A stretch of DNA of 30,914 bases from positions 500-31,413 of the forward strand of contig DJIE01000259.1 of NCBI GenBank assembly GCA_002433465.1, read 5' to 3'. Within the stretch, counting starts at the first letter, position 1. Each line of letters opens with the position of its first letter. The DNA is from Salinisphaera sp. UBA6602. Lineage in GTDB: Bacteria > Pseudomonadota > Gammaproteobacteria > Nevskiales > Salinisphaeraceae. This document shows positions 1 through 7,612 of this stretch, piece after piece. The position numbers and the translations under genes are program-made. The notes under the pieces are model-generated. The model was given only the letters and a program-made list of their open reading frames with translations, was not told the DNA's origin and did not search any database.

Positions 1-879
1 CTGGCCGTAGAGGTTCATGGCCAGAATCACGATATCCATATTGCCGGTACGCTCGCCGTTGCCCAGCAGCGTGCCTTCCACGCGCTCGGCACCGGCCAGC
101 ATGGCCAGCTCGGCCGCAGCCACGGCGCCGCCGCGATCGTTATGCGTATGCACCGACACGATCACGCTGTCGCGGTTCTTGATGTGCTGGCAGAAATATT
201 CGATCTGGTCGGCGTGATGATGCGGCCCGGCCAGCTCCACCGTGTTGGGCAGGTTGAAGATGATCTTGTCGTCGGGCGTGGGCTGCCAGACGTCCATGAC
301 CGCTTCGCAAATGCGTACCGAGAACTCGACCTCGGTGGAGGAAAAGCTCTCGGGCGAATATTCCAGCCGCCAGTGCACGCCGGGGCGCTTCTGGGCGTTT
401 TCCTTGACCCGCTGGGTGCCCTTGACGGCGATATCGACAATGCCGTCCTCGTCCATCTCGAACACGCGCTCGCGCTGCACCGTGGAGGTGGAGTTGTAGA
501 GATGGATGATGGCCTTGTCCACGCCTTCCAGCGATTCGAAGGTGCGATCGATCAGGTGATCGCGCGACTGCGTGAGCGCGGCAATGGTCACGTCCTCGGG
601 GATCTGATCCTCGTCGATCAACCAGCGCACGAAGTCGTAGTCCGGCTGGCTGGCCGAGGGAAAGCCCACCATGATTTCCTTGATGCCGACGTCCACCAGC
701 AGCTTCCAGAGCCGCTGTTTCTGTTCGACCGTCATCGGCTCGAGCAGCGCCTGGTTGCCGTCGCGCAGGTCTTCGCTTACCCAGATGGGGGCTTTTTCCA
801 GATCGCGATCCGGCCAGGTGCGGTTGAAGGCCGGCACCCGGGGGGCTGCGCGATATTTGCGGTGGTCGAAACGGCTCAT
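1..879 (-). CDS. leuA: 2-isopropylmalate synthase, N-terminal part (cut by window edge)
   Basis: This enzyme condenses acetyl-CoA with 2-oxoisovalerate in the first committed step of leucine synthesis. The frame is open from ATG 879 to base 1, giving 293 codons, about half of the usual ~555 residues of the long, Pseudomonas/actinobacterial-type LeuA. The protein starts MSRFDHRKYRAAP. It carries the DRE-TIM metallolyase signature LRDGNQAL near residue 40 and the metal-binding HTHNDRGG near residue 250. The C-terminal regulatory LeuA dimer domain lies outside the window. A GAGGA Shine-Dalgarno sits 6 nt before the ATG, which fixes this start over a longer overlapping frame. The gene is divergent from an Lrp/AsnC regulator, which suggests amino-acid-responsive control (inference). 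Identification is secure. Confidence 0.95.
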   Translation of the reverse strand, partial: MSRFDHRKYRAAPRVPAFNRTWPDRDLEKAPIWVSEDLRDGNQALLEPMTVEQKQRLWKLLVDVGIKEIMVGFPSASQPDYDFVRWLIDEDQIPEDVTIAALTQSRDHLIDRTFESLEGVDKAIIHLYNSTSTVQRERVFEMDEDGIVDIAVKGTQRVKENAQKRPGVHWRLEYSPESFSSTEVEFSVRICEAVMDVWQPTPDDKIIFNLPNTVELAGPHHHADQIEYFCQHIKNRDSVIVSVHTHNDRGGAVAAAELAMLAGAERVEGTLLGNGERTGNMDIVILAMNLYGQ

Positions 880-1001
880 GGTCTGTCCTCGGCTGATCGC
901 TTGGTCTGGGCAGCCGTGCCTGCACGACTGCCTGACCCATAGTCTAACGCCTGTGGGTCGGCACAGGATTGCCAAAAATCCGCGCGAGCTCGCCCGCTGC
1001 G

Positions 1002-1021
1002 CAATTTCCTGCTATTAATTG
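1002..1021. promoter_or_regulatory. AT-rich interrupted palindrome between leuA and the Lrp-type gene
   Basis: CAATT and AATTG arms flank a 10-base centre in an AT-rich patch of the leuA/Lrp divergent intergenic region. A TATTAA (1013-1018) could serve as -10 of the regulator gene, although no good -35 is visible. Lrp/AsnC proteins commonly bind AT-rich imperfect dyads in their own promoters, so this is a candidate autoregulatory operator. The assignment is inference only; short AT-rich dyads can arise by chance. Confidence 0.25.
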
Positions 1022-1049
1022 AATACCAACGGTCACTTTATTGCGCTTC

Positions 1050-1535
1050 ATGAAAAACCGCAGCGAATACGTGGAACTGGATCGCTTCGATCGCCAGATT
1101 GTCGAACTGCTTCAGGCCGATGGCCGGATCAGCAACCAGGCGCTGGCCGAGGCGGTCAACCTGTCGCCCTCGCCCTGCCTGCGCCGGGTTCGCGCGCTCG
1201 AAGAGGCCGGCGTCATCACCGGCTATCACGCCCGCGTGAACGATCGCGCCCTGGGCTACGGCCTGACCGCGTTGCTGCTCATTTCCATGGACCAGCACAC
1301 GCCGGAACGCTTCGAGCATTTCGAGACCCGCGTCGCTGCCCTGCCGCAGGTCCAGGAATGCCTGCTCATCACCGGCCAGGAGGCCGACTACCAGCTGCGT
1401 ATCGCGGTCACCGATATGGACGATTACCAACGCCTGCTGCTGGAACATATCACCCGTATCGAAGGTGTATCCGGCGTGCATTCGAGCTTCGTACTGCGGC
1501 GGGTGCTGCACGACCGCGTGCTGCCGCCGCGATAG
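1050..1535 (+). CDS. Lrp/AsnC family transcriptional regulator
   Basis: This is a 161-residue one-domain-pair regulator of the feast/famine family. The N-terminal winged helix-turn-helix (about residues 5-60) opens with the typical LDRFDRQIVELLQADGRIS. It continues with NQALAEAVNLSPSPCLRRVRAL, where the recognition helix carries the SPSPCxRRV signature. The C-terminal RAM (ligand-binding, oligomerising) domain spans about residues 70-155. ATG 1050 is preferred; a TTG nine bases upstream is in frame. Neither has a clear Shine-Dalgarno. It is divergent from leuA, so regulation of leuA and of itself is plausible but not shown. Family assignment is firm; the effector is unknown. Confidence 0.92.
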   Translation: MKNRSEYVELDRFDRQIVELLQADGRISNQALAEAVNLSPSPCLRRVRALEEAGVITGYHARVNDRALGYGLTALLLISMDQHTPERFEHFETRVAALPQVQECLLITGQEADYQLRIAVTDMDDYQRLLLEHITRIEGVSGVHSSFVLRRVLHDRVLPPR

Positions 1536-1592
1536 GCGGCGGGTTCTTCGTTGCGAGACACGAACCTCTGGTTTCACTGCCCTGCCATGGCC

Positions 1593-1598
1593 TATATT
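1593..1598 (+). promoter_or_regulatory. Candidate -10 element (TATATT) for the entericidin gene
   Basis: TATATT preceded by CC lies about 58 bases before the entericidin ATG, in an otherwise GC-rich intergenic stretch. No convincing -35 hexamer is seen 16-18 bases upstream. A C just before the -10 hexamer and a weak -35 are typical of sigma-S promoters, and E. coli ecnB is stationary-phase controlled. The match is modest. Confidence 0.3.
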
Positions 1599-1655
1599 CA
1601 GCGAACGTCGGGCTGTACTTCTTCCCGCCCATTTCGCATCCAAGGAACGCTACCC

Positions 1656-1796
1656 ATGAATCGCTCCAAAATCGCGGCCGTACTGGCCCTGACCGTCTTT
1701 TCCCTGGCCCTGATGAGTGGTTGCAGCAACACCATGAAGGGCGCCGGCCAAGATATCGAGAAAGCCGGCCAGGAAGTTCAGAAAGCGTCGGACTGA
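1656..1796 (+). CDS. Entericidin-family small lipoprotein
   Basis: This is a 46-residue lipoprotein. A short basic N-terminus (MNRSKIA) is followed by a hydrophobic segment and the lipobox LMSGC with Cys23, then NTMKGAGQDIEKAGQEVQKAS, the standard entericidin EcnA/EcnB tail. Entericidins are small membrane-associated lipoproteins linked to stress-induced lysis and its antidote in enterobacteria; many gammaproteobacteria carry a single orphan copy. AAGGA lies 9 nt upstream of the ATG. Only one copy is present here, so it cannot be classed as toxin or antidote. It was found from its composition and lipobox despite its size. Confidence 0.88.
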   Translation: MNRSKIAAVLALTVFSLALMSGCSNTMKGAGQDIEKAGQEVQKASD

Positions 1797-1932
1797 TCCT
1801 GAACGACAGGGTTGTCGCAGGGTCGGGACCAAACGCCCGGCTCTGCGGCGAACCGCCGGATCGCTTGCCAGCGCGACGTTACCGGTACACTGGGCGGATA
1901 GACCTCATTTCCTGCCACCGGCCTGCATACGC

Positions 1933-2226
1933 ATGGATAGCGACAATCTTTTCCACTGGATCGGCGAAAAGCTCGGCGCCGTCATCCGGTTCATCGTCGA
2001 TGCCCTGGGCTGGCTGTTCGACAACCTTTACGGCGCGATCGACAGCTTCGTCCAGGGGCTGACCGGCGCGCTGGGCATCAACGACTCTATCTTGAGCCTT
2101 CTGATTCTGGTGATCGGCCTGGCCATGCTCGCCTCGTCGGTACGTGCAGCCATTCGCCGGCGGGTGGTGGCAGCCGTGGTGTGGGCGGTACTCGGGGTCG
2201 TGGTACTGACCTGGCTTATCTACTGA
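1933..2226 (+). CDS. Small membrane protein of unknown function
   Basis: This is a 97-residue protein with no family I recognise. An amphipathic N-terminal half (residues 1-48, with repeated aromatic and acidic positions) is followed by two hydrophobic segments. The first is about residues 52-68 (ILSLLILVIGLAMLASS) and the second about 77-96. They are separated by a basic loop RAAIRRR, suggesting a hairpin with the loop in the cytoplasm. It is preceded on the same strand by the entericidin gene with a 136-base gap, which holds no other gene. It is probably real because the coding bias is consistent and the hydrophobic pattern is coherent; the role is unknown. Confidence 0.65.
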   Translation: MDSDNLFHWIGEKLGAVIRFIVDALGWLFDNLYGAIDSFVQGLTGALGINDSILSLLILVIGLAMLASSVRAAIRRRVVAAVVWAVLGVVVLTWLIY

Positions 2227-2239
2227 CAGGCGCGGCGCG

Positions 2240-3496
2240 CTAGGGCGACTGAAAGGGCCGGGCTTTGTCGTCATAGCAGCTATAACACATGCGGTTGCGG
2301 CCCGCGCTCTTGGCGGCATAGAGCATACGATCGGCCTCGCGCAAAACCGAATCCAGCGACGTGTGCGCATACGCCGCGCTGACATGACACAGGCCGACGC
2401 TGGCGGTAACGTGCTTGCCTGCGGGCGAGCAGTGGTGCTCGATACGCTCCTTTTCGATCGCCTCGCATAGCGCGGTTGCCATCGTCCGCGCGTTGTGGGC
2501 GTCGCAATCCATCCACATCAGCACGAACTCTTCACCGCCGTAGCGCCCGCAAACGTCCATGGGGCGGCGCGCATGCTCGGCCAACACGTCTGCAACCCGC
2601 TGCAGCGCCCGGTCACCGCATTGATGCCCGTAGTGATTGTTGTAGGCCCCGAATGCATCGACATCGACCATGACAAGCGCATAGTCGAGCTGCTCGCGGC
2701 GCGCATGCGCCTGCCCGTCCTCGAGCTGATCCTCCAGCGCATGCCGGTTGAGCAACCCCGTCAGCCGGTCCAGCCGAGACAGGTATTGCAGCAGCGTGGC
2801 ATTCAACCAGGTCCAGCGGATGGTGTATTCCGACGCATAGCCCGCCACGAGAGCCGCCAGAAACAATAACCCGGTCGCGAACAGATCGTAGTGGCTCGAA
2901 GACAGGCGCGTGACCGCCGTCAACTCGACCCAGACCGTGATCAGGGCAACGACGAGCAGGGTGGGCATCTGGGACCAGAATGGCACGCGCGACAGGCACA
3001 GCATGGCGACCGCGCTCACCCCTACCAGTTCCAGCGGCAGCTCGAACCCAAGCTGGGAATCGACCACGCGCTGGGCCAGCAGCCCCGCGGACACGGTCAC
3101 GAACAACAGCAGCGTGCCCACGTCCATCGCCCGGCTCGCCGAATGACGAAGACACAGGAAGATGCAGATGAGGCCCATCGGCACCATGGCGCCGAACTGA
3201 ATAAGCCGGGTCGGCAACCACAGCTCGTGGGGCAGATTCAGCCACGCCACGTCGATCAACGCGGATACCAACACGCCCAGTACCGCGAATACGATCAGGC
3301 TTGCCCGGCTGAACTGACCGGATACACGCAGATAAGCCTGAAAGGCCGGCTCCAGCTCGGGCATGAATCGCAGCTGCCTGAAGCCGCGATCGATCTGGCG
3401 CTGTAGCAGGCGCGTGGGCGGCGTGTCGCTAAGCGCCGCGGGGGTCCCCGCTGCCCTCGCACTCAGGCTGTAATACTCGTTGGTAAGCGATGTCAT
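2240..3496 (-). CDS. Membrane-anchored diguanylate cyclase (GGDEF)
   Basis: This 418-residue protein makes cyclic-di-GMP from two GTP. About six transmembrane segments lie between residues 64 and 226. They are followed by a GGDEF domain from the conserved DxLTGLLNR (about 243) to the end. The active-site motif is RYGGEEF (GGEEF at about 320-324). The inhibitory I-site RxxD (RPMD) lies immediately upstream in the canonical register, so the enzyme should be active and product-inhibited. The N-terminal sensor is not a recognised input domain. ATG 3496 is preferred over an in-frame TTG two codons upstream. No EAL domain is present. It probably links an unknown membrane signal to biofilm or motility control. 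Confidence 0.93.
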   Translation of the reverse strand: MTSLTNEYYSLSARAAGTPAALSDTPPTRLLQRQIDRGFRQLRFMPELEPAFQAYLRVSGQFSRASLIVFAVLGVLVSALIDVAWLNLPHELWLPTRLIQFGAMVPMGLICIFLCLRHSASRAMDVGTLLLFVTVSAGLLAQRVVDSQLGFELPLELVGVSAVAMLCLSRVPFWSQMPTLLVVALITVWVELTAVTRLSSSHYDLFATGLLFLAALVAGYASEYTIRWTWLNATLLQYLSRLDRLTGLLNRHALEDQLEDGQAHARREQLDYALVMVDVDAFGAYNNHYGHQCGDRALQRVADVLAEHARRPMDVCGRYGGEEFVLMWMDCDAHNARTMATALCEAIEKERIEHHCSPAGKHVTASVGLCHVSAAYAHTSLDSVLREADRMLYAAKSAGRNRMCYSCYDDKARPFQSP

Positions 3497-3616
3497 GCTC
3501 AACCCGCACGTCTTTTCTTATAGATTTATTTCGCTCGCGCAGCTCGCCGGCGCCTGCGCCGTGCATCGACACAACACGCTGGAGAAGTACTAGCGGCTAA
3601 CGTATCGAAAACTGGA

Positions 3617-4375
3617 ATGGCCATGTCAAAGATCTGTCTTGTTCAGGGCGGCGGTCGCGGGCTCGGGCTCGCCCTGGTACGCCGGCTTCTGGCGGCCGAC
3701 GAGTCGAGCCGAGTGATCGCGACCGCGCGCGATCCCAAGAGCCATTCCGCGCTCACCGAACTGGCCCAACAGCACGGCGAGCGCCTGCAGACCTGTGCGC
3801 TCGATCTTGCAGACGGTGCAAGTATCGCTGCGGCTCGCGAACAGGTGGGTACGCTCACGAGCCGGCTCGATCTGCTGATTACGTGCGGCGGGATCCTGCA
3901 TGAAGGCGAGCATATGTGGCCCGAGAAGAAGCTGGCCGATGTTGACCCGGACAATCTGGCCCGCGCGTTCGCGGTAAACGCCGCGGGGCCGATCCTGATG
4001 ATCAAGCATTTTCACGACCTGCTCATCCACGGCGAGCGCGCGGTCATCGCCAGCCTGTCTGCCCGGGTGGGCTCGATCTCGGATAACGGCTACGGCGGCT
4101 GGTATGCCTATCGCGCCAGCAAGGCCGCCCAGAACCAGCTCACCCGTACCGCTGCGATCGAGCTGCGCCGACGTTCCAAGCAGCTGGTCTGCGTGGGCCT
4201 GCATCCGGGCACGGTCGATACCGGCCTGTCCGAACCATTTCAGCGCAACGTGCCGGAAAAGCAGCTGCAAACGCCGGACACCGCGGCCCAGCATCTGCTC
4301 GAGGTAATCGCGAAGCTCACGCCCGAGGACAGCGGCCAGCTGTTCGACTGGGCCGGCAAGGTGATTACCCCCTAG
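3617..4375 (+). CDS. Short-chain dehydrogenase/reductase (C-factor/CsgA-like)
   Basis: This is a 252-residue NAD(P)-binding SDR. The nucleotide-binding motif GGGRGLG lies at residues 11-17, followed by the Asp-Leu-Ala motif in CALDLADG and the structural NAAG. The catalytic residues are Ser in SLSARVGS and the YxxxK pair in YAYRASKAA. The PG motif HPGTVDT follows. The length and the LSxP-type C-terminus resemble C-factor-like oxidoreductases that act on small carbonyl substrates. ATG 3617 is used; ATG 3623 is two codons later. It is divergent from the diguanylate cyclase. The substrate cannot be inferred. Confidence 0.88.
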   Translation: MAMSKICLVQGGGRGLGLALVRRLLAADESSRVIATARDPKSHSALTELAQQHGERLQTCALDLADGASIAAAREQVGTLTSRLDLLITCGGILHEGEHMWPEKKLADVDPDNLARAFAVNAAGPILMIKHFHDLLIHGERAVIASLSARVGSISDNGYGGWYAYRASKAAQNQLTRTAAIELRRRSKQLVCVGLHPGTVDTGLSEPFQRNVPEKQLQTPDTAAQHLLEVIAKLTPEDSGQLFDWAGKVITP

Positions 4376-4393
4376 CCGCCCGGCAGAGCGTGC

Positions 4394-4422
4394 TTGCCCT
4401 CGTAACTGTTCATGCATACAGT
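4394..4422 (+). promoter_or_regulatory. Predicted sigma-70 promoter of the radical SAM gene
   Basis: TTGCCC (4394-4399) and TACAGT (4417-4422) are separated by exactly 17 bases. The LexA box covers the spacer and the -10 hexamer, as expected for direct repression. The predicted transcription start, about seven bases after the -10, falls at about 4429-4430, which is the second ATG of the gene. The transcript may therefore be leaderless. The hexamers are only moderate matches; spacing and overlap support the call. Confidence 0.5.
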
Positions 4423-4423
4423 T
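4404..4423. promoter_or_regulatory. LexA (SOS) box
   Basis: AACTGTTCATGCATACAGTT contains the exact CTGT-N8-ACAG core of the gamma-proteobacterial LexA operator (CTGT 4406-4409, ACAG 4418-4421), with 6-base perfect outer arms AACTGT/ACAGTT. It lies directly upstream of the radical SAM gene and overlaps its predicted -10. From memory, the Pseudomonas aeruginosa family member PA0069 is itself LexA-regulated, which makes the site very credible. Confidence 0.85.
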
Positions 4424-4429
4424 ATCAGC

Positions 4430-5515
4430 ATGCCGCATCGACCGATCCACCGCAAAGGCCGGGGCGCGTTGACCAACCCGGTCTCGCGCTTTGCCAACGC
4501 CCATGCCGAAGACTTCGACGACGGCTGGGCCACGCTGGACCTGGAAGATATCGAGCGGCCGGCCACGCATCTGCACCCCGACCCGGCACGGCGGGTGATC
4601 AGCCGCAACAGCTCGCCGGACGTGCCCTTCGATGCCTCCATCAACCCGTACAAGGGCTGCAGTCACGGCTGTATCTATTGCTTCGCGCGGCCCACCCACG
4701 AGTATCTCGACCACTCTGCCGGGCTGGAATTCGAAACCGAGATCTACTACAAGGCCGATGCCGCGGCACGCTTCGAAGCCGAGCTGCGCGATCCAAACTA
4801 TCGCTGCGAGCCGATCACCCTCGGCGCCAATACTGACCCCTACCAGCCGGACGAAAAACAGCTGGGCATCACCCGGGCGCTGCTGGAGGTGGCGCTACGC
4901 TACAACCAGCCGCTGTCGATCATTACCAAGGGCCAGCTGATCGAGCGCGACGTGGACCTGCTCGCTGCCCTGGCCGAGCGCAACCTGGTGAGCGTGATGA
5001 TGAGCCTGACCAGCCTCGATCCCGCCATCAAGCGCAGTCTCGAGCCGCGGGCGGCCGGCCCGAAACAGCGCCTACGCTCGATTCGAGCGCTCGCCCAGGC
5101 CGGTGTGCCGGTGGGCATGCTGGTCGCGCCCGTCATTCCGGCGATCACCGACCACGAACTCGAAGCGCTGATCGAGCACGGCGCCGCGGCCGGTGCCCAG
5201 ACCGCCGGCTACGTACTGCTGCGCCTTCCGCACGGCGTGGCCGATCTGTTTCGGCAATGGCTGGAAACCCACTACCCGCAACGCGCAGCCCACGTCATGA
5301 GCCTGATTCAGCAGATGCACGGCGGACGCGACTACGATTCGAACTGGGGGACGCGCATGCGCGGCACCGGCGTACACGCCCAGCTGCTGTCCAAACGCTT
5401 CGAACTGGCCTGCCGACGGGCCGGCATCGGCGCCCGCCGACGTATCGCGCTCGACAGCAGCCTTTTCGAGCGCCCGCCCGCCGCCGGCGACCAGGCCGTC
5501 TTCGATTTCGGCTGA
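4430..5515 (+). CDS. PA0069-family radical SAM protein, SOS-regulated
   Basis: This protein of about 361 residues has the radical SAM cluster motif CxxxCxxC (CSHGCIYC), which binds the [4Fe-4S] cluster that cleaves S-adenosylmethionine. It follows the family-typical INPYKGC and precedes the conserved stretch GANTDPYQPDEK and the C-terminal NWGTRMRGTG. The family (PA0069/Rv2578c) is distantly related to spore photoproduct lyase; its reaction is not established. An upstream in-frame ATG at 4412 lies inside the LexA box, so ATG 4430 (MPHRPIHRKGRGAL) is the more likely start. No Shine-Dalgarno precedes it, consistent with a leaderless transcript. SOS control suggests a DNA-damage role. It converges with the alpha/beta hydrolase 21 bases downstream. 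Confidence 0.9.
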   Translation: MPHRPIHRKGRGALTNPVSRFANAHAEDFDDGWATLDLEDIERPATHLHPDPARRVISRNSSPDVPFDASINPYKGCSHGCIYCFARPTHEYLDHSAGLEFETEIYYKADAAARFEAELRDPNYRCEPITLGANTDPYQPDEKQLGITRALLEVALRYNQPLSIITKGQLIERDVDLLAALAERNLVSVMMSLTSLDPAIKRSLEPRAAGPKQRLRSIRALAQAGVPVGMLVAPVIPAITDHELEALIEHGAAAGAQTAGYVLLRLPHGVADLFRQWLETHYPQRAAHVMSLIQQMHGGRDYDSNWGTRMRGTGVHAQLLSKRFELACRRAGIGARRRIALDSSLFERPPAAGDQAVFDFG

Positions 5516-5536
5516 CGCGCTCGGCGCGATCGCTGG

Positions 5537-6487
5537 CTAGGCCGGACGCCCGTCGTTGTCGCCGTGCACCAGCTCGGCGATCCAGTCCACAAACGCCGGC
5601 AATAGCCGCGGCGGCAGGTCGTGGCCCATGCCCTCGACCTCTTCGTAGCGCACGTTGGGCAGGTGTTTTGCGGTATCGCGGCCGTGCTTGACCGGCAGCA
5701 ACGGATCGGCCTTGCCATGAATGACCAGCGCCGGCTGGGTGATCTGACCCAGCATTTCCACCCGCGACGGCGCGGCCATCACCGCCAGCATCTGGCGCCG
5801 GCTGCCGGCCGGGCGATAGCTGCGCTTGACGTTGCGCCGGATCTCGCTGGTCCAGTCTTCCAGGCTACGCCCGTAGTCGGGGCTGCCGATCATGCGCATG
5901 GTCCTGGCCATATGCCGGGCGACGGTATCCGGGTCGTTGTTGCGCGGCGCCTTGCCCAGCCGCATGAGCACCTTCAGACGCCCGCGTGGCAGCCGCCGGG
6001 CCCCGGATGTGGACATGATCGAGGTCAGAGTGAGTACCCGTTCGGGATGGTACGCGGTGACCAACTGCGCGATCATGCCGCCCATGGAGGCGCCGACCAG
6101 ATGCGCCTGCTCGATACCCAGCACATCCATCAGCGCGACCGTATCGGCAGCCATGTCGTCGAGCGTATAGGCGGTGCGGATTCGCCGGCCGAACAACGAT
6201 TTGATGAACGCACTGCGGGCGCCGTCGTAGCGTGGGCCGCGACTGCCAAGCTGGCTGGACAGGCCGATATCGCGGTTGTCGAAACGGATCACGCGCAGGC
6301 CCGTATCGGCCAGCGCGCGACAGAAGGCATCCGGCCAGCCGGTCAGCTGGGTACCCAGGCCCATGATGAGCAGCAGCGCCGGGTGCTCGTCGCGGCCGAA
6401 CTGCTCGTAGGCCAGTTCCAGGCCATTGGCCTCCACGCGATCGCTGTAGTCGGCGCCGTCCAGCGCCGGAGCGAGAAACTCTGTCAT
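5537..6487 (-). CDS. Alpha/beta-fold hydrolase
   Basis: This is a 316-residue esterase or lipase-like enzyme of the alpha/beta hydrolase fold. The oxyanion region is LLIMGLGTQLTGWP. The nucleophile elbow is GASMGG, with the catalytic Ser near residue 137. The acid is the Asp of HGKADPLLP, and the catalytic His lies in GMGHDLPP near the C-terminus, so the triad is complete. The RFDNRDIGLSS motif is common in this subgroup. AGGGG lies 6 nt before ATG 6487. There is no signal peptide, so it is cytoplasmic. The substrate is unknown. It is divergent from the DUF1992 gene. Confidence 0.88.
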   Translation of the reverse strand: MTEFLAPALDGADYSDRVEANGLELAYEQFGRDEHPALLLIMGLGTQLTGWPDAFCRALADTGLRVIRFDNRDIGLSSQLGSRGPRYDGARSAFIKSLFGRRIRTAYTLDDMAADTVALMDVLGIEQAHLVGASMGGMIAQLVTAYHPERVLTLTSIMSTSGARRLPRGRLKVLMRLGKAPRNNDPDTVARHMARTMRMIGSPDYGRSLEDWTSEIRRNVKRSYRPAGSRRQMLAVMAAPSRVEMLGQITQPALVIHGKADPLLPVKHGRDTAKHLPNVRYEEVEGMGHDLPPRLLPAFVDWIAELVHGDNDGRPA

Positions 6488-6545
6488 CGGCTACCCCTGT
6501 CTTCGCGCCCTGTCGCTTGCCACGAGCGACCACGAGGCGGCGAAA

Positions 6546-6590
6546 AAAATGCATTTTACGAAACTCGCCATGACAGCGTTACATACGCTG
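6546..6590. promoter_or_regulatory. Two dyads in the hydrolase/DUF1992 divergent region
   Basis: A perfect 12-base palindrome AAAATGCATTTT (6546-6557) and an interrupted dyad CAGCGT-TACAT-ACGCTG (6574-6590) lie in the divergent intergenic region. TAAAAT, read on the minus strand at 6558-6553, could be the -10 of the hydrolase gene and overlaps the first dyad. The second dyad lies near where the matching -35 would be. These are candidate operator sites for an unknown regulator. Confidence 0.3.
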
Positions 6591-6664
6591 CGGATCGCAG
6601 GCCACGCCAGGCGCCGCTACACTGAACGCCGGCACCCGCTACCCACCGCATTGAACCGATTGCC

Positions 6665-7051
6665 ATGAGCCTGCTCGACCGCCTTGCCGACGCGCATATT
6701 CACGCCGCCGCCGAACGCGGCGAGTTCGACAATCTCGAAGGTGCCGGCAAGCCGCTGCCACGGGACGCTGCACGCGACGTGCCGCCCGAGCTGCGGGCCG
6801 GCTATCGGCTGCTCAAGAACGCAGGCTACGTACCGCCGGAAATCGAAGCTTGGCGTGAAATTCGCGATATCGATGACCTGCTGCGCACCGCACAGACCGA
6901 TGGCGACCCCGCCCGACGCTTGCAACGGCGCCTGCGCTGGCTCGAAACTCGGCTACGCGAAACCCGGCGCGGCCGGGCACTGCTGGCCGACCCGCACTAT
7001 GCCAGCGCGGTGCGCGAGCGCTTGACCCGGAAAAGCCATAGCCAACCATGA
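6665..7051 (+). CDS. DUF1992 (DnaJ-C28-like) protein
   Basis: This is a 128-residue cytoplasmic protein. It shows the conserved DUF1992 sequence: an N-terminal DRLADAHIHAAAERGEFDNLEGAGKPL-type helix and LPPE, then GYVPPEIEAWREI. A basic, arginine-rich C-terminal helix follows. This domain occurs alone in bacteria and in eukaryotic DNAJC28; no biochemical role is known to me. Its stop overlaps the start of the GNAT gene by four bases (ATGA), so the two are translationally coupled. No Shine-Dalgarno is visible. Confidence 0.88.
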   Translation: MSLLDRLADAHIHAAAERGEFDNLEGAGKPLPRDAARDVPPELRAGYRLLKNAGYVPPEIEAWREIRDIDDLLRTAQTDGDPARRLQRRLRWLETRLRETRRGRALLADPHYASAVRERLTRKSHSQP

Positions 7052-7563
7052 CCCACGGCCTTTTGAAACCCGCCACCGGCGCAGCCGACCACCAGCAGCT
7101 GGGCGAACTCGCGCATCGTATCTGGCACGAGCATTACCCCGGCATCATCAGCTACGAGCAGATCGACTATATGCTCGCCAGCCAATACAGCGCCAAGGCA
7201 ATCGCCGACCAGCAGGCACAGGGCACGCGCTTCGTGCTCGCCTGGGTCGAAGGCACGCCGGTCGGCTTTGCCGCGGTGTCGCCCGACGAACAGAGCACCG
7301 ATATCGCCTGGCTCGACAAGCTCTACATCCTGGCCGAAAACCGCGGCCAGGGCATCGGCGGGCAGCTTATCGACTGGGCTCGAGAGGTCGCCGGCACGCT
7401 CGATGCCCGTGCCCTGTGCCTGCGGGTGAACCGCGATAACGCGGCATCGGTGGCCATGTACCAGCATGCCGGCTTCGAAATCGAGCGCGAGGACGTCAAA
7501 TCGATCGGCAACGGTTTCGTGATGGACGACTACGTGATGCGCTTAGCGCTAGGCGGCGCATAG
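7048..7563 (+). CDS. GNAT family N-acetyltransferase
   Basis: This is a 171-residue acetyltransferase that would transfer the acetyl group of acetyl-CoA to an amine. The acetyl-CoA pyrophosphate-binding motif is RGQGIGGQLI (Q/R-x-x-G-x-G), preceded by the beta strand AWLDKLYILAENR. The C-terminal NRDNAASVAMYQHAGFEI is the usual motif B. The start ATG overlaps the DUF1992 stop, indicating an operon with coupled translation. The substrate is unknown. It converges with the Sel1/SH3 gene. Confidence 0.9.
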   Translation: MTHGLLKPATGAADHQQLGELAHRIWHEHYPGIISYEQIDYMLASQYSAKAIADQQAQGTRFVLAWVEGTPVGFAAVSPDEQSTDIAWLDKLYILAENRGQGIGGQLIDWAREVAGTLDARALCLRVNRDNAASVAMYQHAGFEIEREDVKSIGNGFVMDDYVMRLALGGA

Positions 7564-7612
7564 CGGGCCTGCAGGCGCGAACGCCCCCGGCCAGACGCGC
7601 CCCGGGCCACAC

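Noticed and set aside
4412..4429. ATG 4412 as start of the radical SAM protein
   Set aside because: It lies within the LexA box and upstream of the predicted transcription start; the six extra residues are not family-like.
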